Assembly: GCA_026417275.1 (NCBI GenBank)
Contig: JAOADO010000011.1
Location: 30,225 to 35,853 of the forward strand
DNA from: Verrucomicrobiia bacterium
Lineage (GTDB): Bacteria > Verrucomicrobiota > Verrucomicrobiae > Limisphaerales > JAKPVM01
DNA length: 5,629 bases
Direction of reading: 5' to 3'
Shown here: piece by piece, positions 1-5,629 of the stretch
Layout of the letters: each line of letters begins with the position of its first letter
Position numbering within the stretch: the first letter of the stretch is position 1
Notes under the pieces: model-generated
Told to the model about the DNA's origin: nothing
The model's database searches: none
The model's input: the letters and a program-made list of their open reading frames with translations, nothing else
Program-made: the position numbers and the translations under genes

Positions 1-489
1 CATCATCCTAACCCTTCTTATCCCTGCAGATTCAGCCACCGTCCTTAACCAGTCCTGAAAAGTTTCAAACGCCTCAGTCGGCGCGGTAAAAGTGAACTCA
101 TCGTTTTCGAGGGAAATCCTGGTGGCAAGATATTTTAACAGCAATGTCAAAAATTCCTTTCCTGCCTCCGCAGGCGTTTTAAGCCCCTGACTCGTTCGCT
201 TATGACGGGTGTTGCGCTGGGCAATCAACATCTTCATCCATCTAAATGTGTCCCGATGTTCCGCTAAACCCCGACTCAACACTTGATTCCCGATTAACGT
301 CGCCTCCTGCCCATAATGAATCAACGACGGAATGACGTGAACAACCTGTTCCTGTTCACCCGCTTTAAGCCTATGCCGCATCGGCAGTGAAATATCCGTT
401 ATCTCAACCGTCTCAGCAGTCTCAAGCGATTCATTATAAACCGTAATAACCGTGTTCGCTGTTCCAAAATCAACGCCAACTCTTGCCAT
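1..489 (-). CDS. Divergent Hsp70-family chaperone, N-terminal part (3' end cut by window edge)
   Basis: This reading frame gives 163 residues from the ATG at 489 with no stop, so the gene continues past position 1. The start MARVGVDFGTANTVITVY matches the Hsp70/actin-fold phosphate-1 loop (DnaK: GIDLGTTNS). Residues 66-90 align without gaps to the DnaK stretch around Lys70 (both end in a K-x-L-I block), and residues 133-163 match the DnaK strand and helix that lead into the phosphate-2 region (INEPTAA), where the window stops. Only about half of the ATPase domain is therefore visible, and the substrate-binding domain cannot be judged. Hsp70s are cytoplasmic ATP-driven chaperones; this one is too divergent to be the housekeeping DnaK. 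DnaK Lys70 is replaced by Leu71. It starts 4 bases after grpE with a good ribosome binding site inside grpE, implying coupled translation and a GrpE-Hsp70 pair. An Hsp70-derived protein with another job remains possible. Confidence 0.88.
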   Translation of the reverse strand, partial: MARVGVDFGTANTVITVYNESLETAETVEITDISLPMRHRLKAGEQEQVVHVIPSLIHYGQEATLIGNQVLSRGLAEHRDTFRWMKMLIAQRNTRHKRTSQGLKTPAEAGKEFLTLLLKYLATRISLENDEFTFTAPTEAFETFQDWLRTVAESAGIRRVRMM

Positions 490-493
490 GTCT

Positions 494-1039
494 CTATCCC
501 TCTACCTTCGCCACCACAGCTTTAGCTAAAATCTTCTCGCGCAATCTATATCCCTGTATTTTTATCACAACACTTGCGCCGTCGGCAATAATTCCAATGC
601 TCATCGGCTGATGCAACGATGCATCATATTTCACAACTTCTCCCGGTCTTCCAATTGGTTCAAGACCAGCCGAAATCAAATCTTTCTCAAGCCAAAATAT
701 CTGATTCACTACATCTTCGAGCTCAACACCAAGTTTGTTTCTATAACCGCATGCCAGCGTTACAAGCATTGCAAGACGATTCACAATTTGAGAAAGATAC
801 ATTTCCTGCGCCTCTTCCCGCACCTTTCCATTTTCATTATTGCGTTCGCTCAGCAAACTCTCGTATTCCCTGCGCATCTGAGAAACAATCGCCTTCTGAC
901 GATTAAGTTCGTTCTCTAAAAACAATATTCTGTCCAACAACTCTTTTACATCCGGCTCTTCGGAAGACTTTTCAATGGATTCGGACTCTTTACATATCCG
1001 ATATCTTAAAAAGTCGCATATCTTTTTTGCTATTTTCAT
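494..1039 (-). CDS. grpE: Divergent GrpE-family nucleotide exchange factor
   Basis: The product is 181 residues, close to the usual GrpE length. GrpE is a homodimer that speeds ADP release from Hsp70. Residues 1-15 are short, basic and hydrophobic; about 31-82 are rich in Glu, Lys, Arg and Leu and look like the long coiled coil; about 82-123 would form the helical bundle; about 124-181 are the beta domain that contacts Hsp70. The C-terminal match is the clearest: LEPIGRPGEVVKYDASLHQP, then QGYRLREKILAKA, parallels E. coli GrpE (VEVIAE, LDPNVHQA, KGYTLNGRTIRAA). The helical half is unlike housekeeping GrpE and lacks its usual FxNYRRR-type stretch. The ATG at 1039 has GGAAG 4 bases upstream. 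It sits 18 bases after the HEAT gene and 4 bases before the Hsp70 gene, so it is most simply the partner of that Hsp70. Confidence 0.88.
   Translation of the reverse strand: MKIAKKICDFLRYRICKESESIEKSSEEPDVKELLDRILFLENELNRQKAIVSQMRREYESLLSERNNENGKVREEAQEMYLSQIVNRLAMLVTLACGYRNKLGVELEDVVNQIFWLEKDLISAGLEPIGRPGEVVKYDASLHQPMSIGIIADGASVVIKIQGYRLREKILAKAVVAKVEG
497..502 (-). promoter_or_regulatory. Ribosome binding site of the Hsp70 gene, inside grpE
   Basis: On the minus strand GAGGGA lies 7 bases before the ATG at 489 and directly before the TAG stop of grpE, so it is built from the last sense codons (Glu, Gly) of grpE. This is a near-ideal Shine-Dalgarno site. It fixes the Hsp70 start and suggests that ribosomes finishing grpE reinitiate on the Hsp70 gene. 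Confidence 0.7.
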
Positions 1040-1043
1040 TATT

Positions 1044-1048
1044 CTTCC
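1044..1048 (-). promoter_or_regulatory. Ribosome binding site of grpE
   Basis: GGAAG on the minus strand lies 4 bases before the ATG at 1039, in the 18-base gap after the stop of the HEAT-like gene. It supports the chosen start. Confidence 0.5.
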
Positions 1049-1057
1049 GAATCTAAA

Positions 1058-2299
1058 TCAATCGGATCCGACCCTCACAAATTCTGCACTTGTCGGCGTT
1101 GCATCAACAACAATTTCCGCAAACGTTCCAGTCGTAACTTTCCATGCCAATATCTCCTTAAGAATAGACCTATAAATTCCATATGCTCCTTCGTACGCCG
1201 ACTGGGAAGCATGATTTAACTTCACCAGGTCTCCCGGAGTCGCCCGAGAGGGCCAAAACTCAAGCACCCCTGGCAAACCGCTTAACTCATTAATCCACCA
1301 GTTTGATTCCCGCATCCTATCCATCACTATATCTTTTGTTAATCCTGTTAACAAACCGGCAAGCCTTACAAACCAGTGCGGATGCATCCGCACATATTGA
1401 ATAATCCGCTCCGTTCGCGTTCCCTTTATTGCAAGAGCAGAAACTATATGAACAGCTTCCACTGGATTAGCGATTTCCAACCGATGAAACAACACATCCT
1501 CGTTCAGCAACTGATACTCAAGCCGTTTCCCTCGCCCCATCCACGTCTCAAAAAGATGACTTGACCAATCATTCGTCCTAAATTCTTCATATTTCAACCC
1601 ATTTAACAACACAACAATACGCTCAAAAAGCTCCCTCAAATCGGGCTTTTCAGGATTCCATCCAATATCTCTCAATATCATGAAAATCTGCAAACTATAC
1701 CTTAACGGCAACTCCAGCGCGGAAATAAAAAGCCTCTCCCAATCCTTGTGTCGCACACACGAATCTATGGCAAGCTTAATCTCCTGTTCCGTGCATTCAG
1801 TTAACGCCTTGCGTGGTTGAATAGCAAATGGTTGACACCGTATATCCCCGGACCTTACCACTTCAAGTATCCTCTCCTTTACCCTTTGCTCCGCATGTTC
1901 ATAAAGCAACCGTAGAATCGTAAACTCAGGGTCAATCTTAAAAAATTCATCGAGTTGCCGCGTCACAAATAAAAACAAACACTCATCCTCTTCATCCGAA
2001 GGACGATATCCACATTTTACACAAATCTTGACCACCTTGTGCTCCGGATTCAACACAGCAAAATTGCAAATCGCGTCAATCGCTTGTCTGGACTTTAAAG
2101 ACGCCAAAGCCCTTTCAGCTCGCCTGGAAACAATCCTCCACCTCGAATCCGCATACTCTACAAGCAATGGAACTACACGCGGGTCTTCTCTCTCATTTTC
2201 AAGAATCTCTATCGCATGATAACTTAAAATAAAACCAACCAGCGGAAATCTTATCTTTAAATATCTCCTATACTTATTTAATTTTAACTCTGTTATCAT
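1058..2299 (-). CDS. HEAT-like alpha-helical repeat protein of unknown function
   Basis: I do not recognise a named family. From the ATG at 2299 the product has 413 residues; an in-frame TTG at 2314 would add five. An in-frame TAA at 2321-2323 excludes any longer form. GGA touches the TTG with no spacing, so I prefer the ATG, although its own site is weak. The sequence is almost all helical. Residues about 30-85 read as HEAT-type pairs (DPRVVPLLVEYADSRWRIVS, then RRAERALASLK and QAIDAICNFAV). Further helical blocks sit at about 106-150 (starting ECLFLFVTRQLDEFFKIDPE), 173-240 and 280-325. There is no signal peptide, membrane segment or catalytic motif, so a cytoplasmic scaffold or adaptor is likely. 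It lies between the SUMF1-fold gene and grpE-Hsp70, 18 bases before grpE, so a role with that chaperone pair, such as client recognition, is a reasonable inference. The helical-repeat call is better supported than any role. Confidence 0.75.
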   Translation of the reverse strand: MITELKLNKYRRYLKIRFPLVGFILSYHAIEILENEREDPRVVPLLVEYADSRWRIVSRRAERALASLKSRQAIDAICNFAVLNPEHKVVKICVKCGYRPSDEEDECLFLFVTRQLDEFFKIDPEFTILRLLYEHAEQRVKERILEVVRSGDIRCQPFAIQPRKALTECTEQEIKLAIDSCVRHKDWERLFISALELPLRYSLQIFMILRDIGWNPEKPDLRELFERIVVLLNGLKYEEFRTNDWSSHLFETWMGRGKRLEYQLLNEDVLFHRLEIANPVEAVHIVSALAIKGTRTERIIQYVRMHPHWFVRLAGLLTGLTKDIVMDRMRESNWWINELSGLPGVLEFWPSRATPGDLVKLNHASQSAYEGAYGIYRSILKEILAWKVTTGTFAEIVVDATPTSAEFVRVGSD

Positions 2300-2332
2300 T
2301 ATAAAACAAACCAATCCAGGTTACGTTCATTA

Positions 2333-3064
2333 TCACTCAACAGACTTTGCAACACGAAATCCATATCGTGCATCACGCGTGTTCGGATAATCAAAGAAAC
2401 GAAATGCGCACCTAAAACTAACCGGATTCTCACTATACCAGCACCCGCCCCTTAACGCGCGAAATTCGCCGCTCTTTGGTTCATCAAAAATACCCTGCCT
2501 GTATTTTACATAACTCTCCGCGTCATAAACATTTGCGCACCATTCCCAGACATTTCCAGACATCTGATAAAGACCAAATGGACTGCAACCCTCCGGGTAA
2601 GACCAGACCCATGCGGTAGCCTCGTGCGTCCGCGTTTTCCGATTCCTGCACCTTGTCTCCTCCCAATCGTTGCCCCACGGATAATCCCATCCATCCAGCC
2701 CGCGTGCCCCCTTCTCCCACTCAAGCTCGGTCGGTAAACGCAAACCTGCCCATTCGCAGTAACGCATTGCATCCTCCCAACTTACACAAACCACGGGGTG
2801 TTCAGCAAGGTCGGCGCTGAAACTCTTACCCTCCCACGGATTTAATCCAAACGTCGTTTCGCTCGGCGGCGGATACCCGGTCGACTCCACAAACCTGAGA
2901 TACTGCTCATTCGTAACAGGATGTATACCTATATAATATGGCGGCAATTCCACCTCAAACTCCCCCCCGCCTTCATTCTTACCAGGACCCCCAGCATAAA
3001 ACTTCCCTCCGGGAATCAACACCAGAACACTTCCATCTCGTTTATTCTCAATGAGATACTCCAT
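2333..3064 (-). CDS. Formylglycine-generating-enzyme-fold (SUMF1-type) protein, probably not a canonical FGE
   Basis: The product has 243 residues and is essentially one SUMF1/FGE-sulfatase domain (a C-type-lectin-related fold). Family landmarks in order: LVLIPGGKFYAGG (14-26), YYIGIHPVTNEQYLRFV (43-59), HPVVCVSWEDAMRYCEWAG (89-107), LRLPTELEWEKGAR (108-121), YPWGN (128-132), PFGLYQMSGNVWEWC (162-176), LRGGCW (204-209) and the C-terminal RYGFRVA (233-239). True FGE oxidises a sulfatase Cys using a copper-binding Cys pair four and nine residues after the GG of RGG. Here those positions are Ser211 and Ser216, so formylglycine activity is unlikely. Relatives serve as ligand-binding modules or enzymes of other kinds, so the function is open. 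No signal peptide is seen. The ATG at 3064 is the first start after an in-frame TAA at 3077-3079; its ribosome site is weak (GGTG one base away). It is first in the run leading to HEAT, grpE and Hsp70 and follows a 123-base gap. Confidence 0.9.
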   Translation of the reverse strand: MEYLIENKRDGSVLVLIPGGKFYAGGPGKNEGGGEFEVELPPYYIGIHPVTNEQYLRFVESTGYPPPSETTFGLNPWEGKSFSADLAEHPVVCVSWEDAMRYCEWAGLRLPTELEWEKGARGLDGWDYPWGNDWEETRCRNRKTRTHEATAWVWSYPEGCSPFGLYQMSGNVWEWCANVYDAESYVKYRQGIFDEPKSGEFRALRGGCWYSENPVSFRCAFRFFDYPNTRDARYGFRVAKSVE

Positions 3065-3187
3065 ACACCGATAAAATTAACACCATATAATCAGATAGAA
3101 TTCCACCCAAAATCATCCGACAATAATATTTATTTTCAATTATATATTCATTTTTGAACGCGAAAAGAAAAAACCATGAATCCAAAC
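3065..3187 (-). other. AT-rich intergenic gap before the SUMF - HEAT - grpE - Hsp70 run
   Basis: This 123-base stretch is the largest gap in the window and is much more AT-rich than the genes. It contains the perfect 10-base palindrome AATATATATT near 3140-3149, and ATTCAT / ATGAAT arms on either side of a T-rich stretch just after the amrS stop. I see no GC-rich hairpin with a T run that would make a convincing intrinsic terminator for amrS. It is the natural place for a promoter of the four-gene run. No CIRCE operator (TTAGCACTC-N9-GAGTGCTAA) is present. Confidence 0.5.
3112..3139 (-). promoter_or_regulatory. Possible sigma-70-type promoter for the chaperone-module run
   Basis: On the minus strand TTGAAA (3139-3134, five of six to TTGACA) is followed after 16 bases by GATGAT (3117-3112, four of six to TATAAT). 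Transcription would begin near 3105, giving a leader of about 40 bases to the ATG at 3064. Such matches arise easily by chance in AT-rich DNA, so this is only a candidate. No heat-shock sigma-32 -10 element (CCCCATNT) follows. Confidence 0.25.
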
Positions 3188-4279
3188 TTAAAAATAATAA
3201 CGTCGAATTTGTCTTCCCCGATTGCCAGGTTGCGACTCAAAATGTCCAGCCAGTTTTTCCCCGCATCGCTTACAACATCCATTTGCATCAAGCCCCCAAA
3301 AACCAATCTCATACCAGTTTCTTTCAATTAACAACGCGGCGCATCTTGCACAATATGTGGATTGCCCATCCACATCGTTCACATTTCCAGTGTAAACATG
3401 ACGAATCCCCGCCGCTTTCGCCTGTTGCCTGGCTCTCCTTAACGTCGCAAACGGAGTGGCAGGCGCGTCAATAAGCTTAAAATCAGGATGGAACGCAGTA
3501 AAATGCAACGGAGTATCGGGACCAAGATTTTCAACAAACCATTTTGATAATTCCGCAATCTCATTTTCAGAATCGTTGTAACCAGGAATCAATAACGTCG
3601 TAACTTCAAGCCATGTCTTAGTCCTCTCCTTTATCCAGACAAGCGTCTCAAGTATCGGCTTTAACTCAGCATAACAAAGTTTGCGATAAAATTCCTCAGT
3701 GAACGCCTTCAAATCCACGTTTGCGGCATCCATCTGTTCAAAAAACACCTCCCGCGCCAATGGATTTATATAACCTGCTGTAACAGCAACAGTTTTTACA
3801 CCATGTTTATGGGCTTCAATGGCACAATCCACCGCATACTCAGCAAAAATAACCGGGTCATTATAAGTAAACGCGACGCTCTTTGACCCGCTCCGCAAAG
3901 CCGCTTCCGCCACCTCCATGGGCGAAGCATAACTTGTAAGACGGTCTGCGGCTTTTGCCTTAGATATATCCCAATTCTGGCAAAACTTGCACCCCAAATT
4001 GCACCCCGCAGTACCAAACGAAAGCACCGCGCTCCCGGGATAAAAATGGTTCAACGGCTTTTTCTCAATCGGGTCTATGCAAAAACCGGACGCCCTTCCG
4101 TAACTGGTAAGGACAATTGAATCCGGCGTCGCCTCTCTGATGAAACAAAACCCGCGTTGCCCCGGTTGAATCTTACACTCGCGCGGACAAAGATCGCATT
4201 GAAACCTGCCATCCGGCAGTTTATGCCACCACTCAGCCTTTATCACTCCACGGCTTATATGTTCGCGAGTAATACTCAT
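3188..4279 (-). CDS. amrS: AmmeMemoRadiSam system radical SAM enzyme
   Basis: From the ATG at 4279 the product has 363 residues; an in-frame TTG at 4288 would add three. The ATG is preferred because GGA stands 9 bases before it but touches the TTG. Residues 28-45 hold an N-terminal Cys cluster (CDLCPREC, then GFC). The radical SAM motif CX3CX2C is at Cys93, Cys97 and Cys100 (AGCNLGCKFCQNW) and would bind the 4Fe-4S cluster that cleaves S-adenosylmethionine. Further landmarks are FTYNDP (137-142), VDLKAF (188-193) and EVTTLLIPGYNDSENEI (225-241). The C-terminus carries two Cys knuckles, CARC (310-313) and CKRC (336-339), likely metal-binding, with the family-typical YTGNVND and STYC stretches. 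It resembles pyruvate formate-lyase activases, but AmrS acts with AMMECR1 and Memo proteins in a pathway whose substrate I cannot state. Neither partner is in this window. It lies 43 bases after rtcB with no visible terminator, so co-transcription is plausible. Confidence 0.93.
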   Translation of the reverse strand: MSITREHISRGVIKAEWWHKLPDGRFQCDLCPRECKIQPGQRGFCFIREATPDSIVLTSYGRASGFCIDPIEKKPLNHFYPGSAVLSFGTAGCNLGCKFCQNWDISKAKAADRLTSYASPMEVAEAALRSGSKSVAFTYNDPVIFAEYAVDCAIEAHKHGVKTVAVTAGYINPLAREVFFEQMDAANVDLKAFTEEFYRKLCYAELKPILETLVWIKERTKTWLEVTTLLIPGYNDSENEIAELSKWFVENLGPDTPLHFTAFHPDFKLIDAPATPFATLRRARQQAKAAGIRHVYTGNVNDVDGQSTYCARCAALLIERNWYEIGFWGLDANGCCKRCGEKLAGHFESQPGNRGRQIRRYYF

Positions 4280-4322
4280 AAAATACAATCCGTTTTTACA
4301 TATAAACTGACACCAATAACAC

Positions 4323-5629
4323 TCAACCCTTTATACAAATCAGCGGTTGCAGTCGCGCAACTTTCTTAGACAATCCTGCAGACACAGCGGCAGACACAAC
4401 ATCGCTTACGTTTTTATAAGCGCCAGGCGCCTCCTCCGCAACACCGCGCATTGACGGACTGCGAATCAAAATCCCCTTGCGCGCAAGGTCATTTACAACC
4501 TCATGACCTCGCCATGTTTTGGTAGCCTGAACACGACTGAGCGCCCTGCCAGCACCATGAACAGATGAACCAAACGCCTTCTCATGACTCTGCTTTGAAC
4601 CTGCCAAAATATATGAACACGTCCCCATACTTCCACCTATCAACACAGGCTGTCCAACATCCCTGAACTCCGCTGGCAAATCTGGATGCCCCGGTCCATA
4701 AGCGCGCGTAGCGCCCTTGCGGTGAACAAACAACCGCTTCTCCTTTCCATTAACAACATGCTTTTCCTCTTTGCAAGTGTTGTGCGAAACATCGTAAAGA
4801 AGTTTCAACCCCACATTGCCAAAAATCCTGCGAAAAGCAATACGCGTCAAATGCGTCAACACCTCGCGGTTAGCCAGCGCGCAGTTTATCGCTGCGCGCA
4901 TAGCACCAAGATACCGTCTGCCAAGCGGAGAATTAATCGGTGCGCACGCAAGCTCACGGTCCGGAAGCTTCAACCCATACTTCGGCGCCTCAATAACCAT
5001 CTGCTTCAAAAACTCCGTATTAATCTGATGCCCCAAGCCGCGCGAACCGCAATGTATGCTCACAACAACATCCCCCTTTTTCAAACCATACACATTTGCA
5101 AGCTCCTCATCATAAACCTCTGCAACCTCTTGAACCTCAAGATAATGATTGCCGGAACCAAGCGTCCCAACCTCATCCTCCTGCCGCTTCTTTGCCTGCG
5201 GTGAAACCGCATCCGGCTCCGCCCCCGCCACACAACCGCCCTCCTCAATCCTGCCAAGGTCTTCTTTCAATCCATAACCACGCTCCACAGCCCAAATCGC
5301 GCCGCGACTGAGCATCTCATCCATCTCTCTCCTATCAAGATGCAAACTCCCTGTGCTTCCTACACCGGCAGGAATCTCCCTGAACAACGCGTCTGCAAGT
5401 TTTTCCTTCACCCTGTTGACTTCCCCAACTGGCAATCCGGTTAATATAGTCCTTACTCCGCATGAAATATCAAAACCAACTCCTCCTGCAGAAAAAATAC
5501 CTCCCTCCTCCGGATCAAAAGCGGCAACCCCGCCAATCGGAAAACCATACCCCCAATGCGCGTCCGGCATCGCAATCGCCGCAGATTGAATCCCGGGCAA
5601 CGAAGCCACATTCGCCACCTGCTCAAGCA
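4323..5629 (-). CDS. rtcB: RNA-splicing ligase RtcB (5' end cut by window edge)
   Basis: RtcB joins RNA 2',3'-cyclic-phosphate or 3'-phosphate ends to 5'-OH ends, using GTP and Mn2+, in tRNA splicing and RNA repair. The frame is open to the right edge (434 complete codons visible; residues before the GTG at 5618 read LEQ). That GTG is internal: family sequence (NVASLPGI, then MPDAHWGYGFPIGGVAAFD) continues through it. Counting the GTG as residue 1, the Mn2+ and GMP sites are all present: Asp50 and Cys53 (GGVGFDISCGVR), His158 (GSGNHYLEV), His189 (SIHCGSRGLGHQ), His279 (DVSHN), His354 (SSVHGAGR, the residue that takes GMP) and Lys430 next to the C-terminus. Compared with Pyrococcus horikoshii RtcB (Asp95, Cys98, His203, His234, His329, His404, Lys480) the offset is a steady 45-50, so only about 40 N-terminal residues are missing. 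No intein is present after the DISCG motif, where some homologues carry one. It should be active. Archease, a common partner, is not visible. Confidence 0.97.
   Translation of the reverse strand, partial: LEQVANVASLPGIQSAAIAMPDAHWGYGFPIGGVAAFDPEEGGIFSAGGVGFDISCGVRTILTGLPVGEVNRVKEKLADALFREIPAGVGSTGSLHLDRREMDEMLSRGAIWAVERGYGLKEDLGRIEEGGCVAGAEPDAVSPQAKKRQEDEVGTLGSGNHYLEVQEVAEVYDEELANVYGLKKGDVVVSIHCGSRGLGHQINTEFLKQMVIEAPKYGLKLPDRELACAPINSPLGRRYLGAMRAAINCALANREVLTHLTRIAFRRIFGNVGLKLLYDVSHNTCKEEKHVVNGKEKRLFVHRKGATRAYGPGHPDLPAEFRDVGQPVLIGGSMGTCSYILAGSKQSHEKAFGSSVHGAGRALSRVQATKTWRGHEVVNDLARKGILIRSPSMRGVAEEAPGAYKNVSDVVSAAVSAGLSKKVARLQPLICIKG

Noticed and set aside
611..919. Plus-strand open frames opposite grpE, including one at 619-906
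   Set aside because: They are antisense to a recognisable GrpE, overlap each other in different frames and have no domain or convincing ribosome site.
2333..2470. C-terminal part of the SUMF1-fold protein as a variable region of a diversity-generating retroelement
   Set aside because: This fold is a common retroelement target, but no reverse transcriptase and no near-repeat template copy of this segment is visible in the window. The C-terminus looks like an ordinary family ending.
2506..2772. Two minus-strand open frames (88 and 65 codons) inside the SUMF1-fold gene
   Set aside because: They are out of frame with a clearly conserved SUMF1 domain, and their Arg/Gly-rich translations look like frame shadows.
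3065..3187. Heat-shock control elements (CIRCE/HrcA operator or sigma-32 promoter) before the chaperone run
   Set aside because: No TTAGCACTC-N9-GAGTGCTAA repeat is present. TTGAA occurs, but no CCCCATNT-like -10 follows at the needed distance.
4686..5204. A 172-codon open frame on the plus strand opposite rtcB
   Set aside because: It lies wholly antisense to rtcB, whose active-site residues are all intact, and its translation shows no domain. It is a by-product of rtcB codon use.
1..5629. tRNA or rRNA genes, CRISPR arrays, insertion sequences or long repeats
   Set aside because: Apart from short gaps the window is filled by conserved coding sequence. I saw no repeat-spacer pattern, cloverleaf, transposase or terminal inverted repeats.

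Overview
The window comes from a bacterial genome. All six recognisable genes lie on the minus strand, so transcription runs from position 5629 towards position 1. Gene density is high: the only gap over 100 bases is 3065-3187. The organism cannot be named from this sequence. Moderate GC, AT-rich intergenic DNA, Shine-Dalgarno-like sites and the gene mix (RtcB, an AmmeMemoRadiSam radical SAM enzyme, a divergent Hsp70 with its own GrpE) would fit an uncultivated or deep-branching bacterial lineage, but that is inference.

In transcription order, the right half holds rtcB (RNA 3'-phosphate/5'-OH ligase, N-terminus outside the window), then 43 bases later amrS, a radical SAM enzyme of the AmmeMemoRadiSam family. 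A 123-base AT-rich gap with a possible promoter follows. The left half is a tight four-gene run: a formylglycine-generating-enzyme-fold (SUMF1-type) protein, a HEAT-like alpha-helical repeat protein of unknown function, a divergent GrpE, and the first 163 residues of a divergent Hsp70, which runs off the left edge. Spacing in this run shrinks from 33 (or 18) to 18 to 4 bases, and the Hsp70 ribosome binding site lies inside the last codons of grpE.

The most interesting object is this SUMF - HEAT - GrpE - Hsp70 run. It looks like a dedicated chaperone module separate from the housekeeping dnaK/grpE/dnaJ set. The Hsp70 keeps the phosphate-1 loop but carries Leu where DnaK has its catalytic Lys70. 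The GrpE is recognisable mainly by its C-terminal beta domain. The SUMF1-type protein lacks the copper-binding cysteine pair of true formylglycine-generating enzymes. No DnaJ is seen in the window. One reading is that the HEAT and SUMF1-fold proteins supply client or ligand recognition for the Hsp70/GrpE pair; that is a hypothesis from gene order and domain content only.
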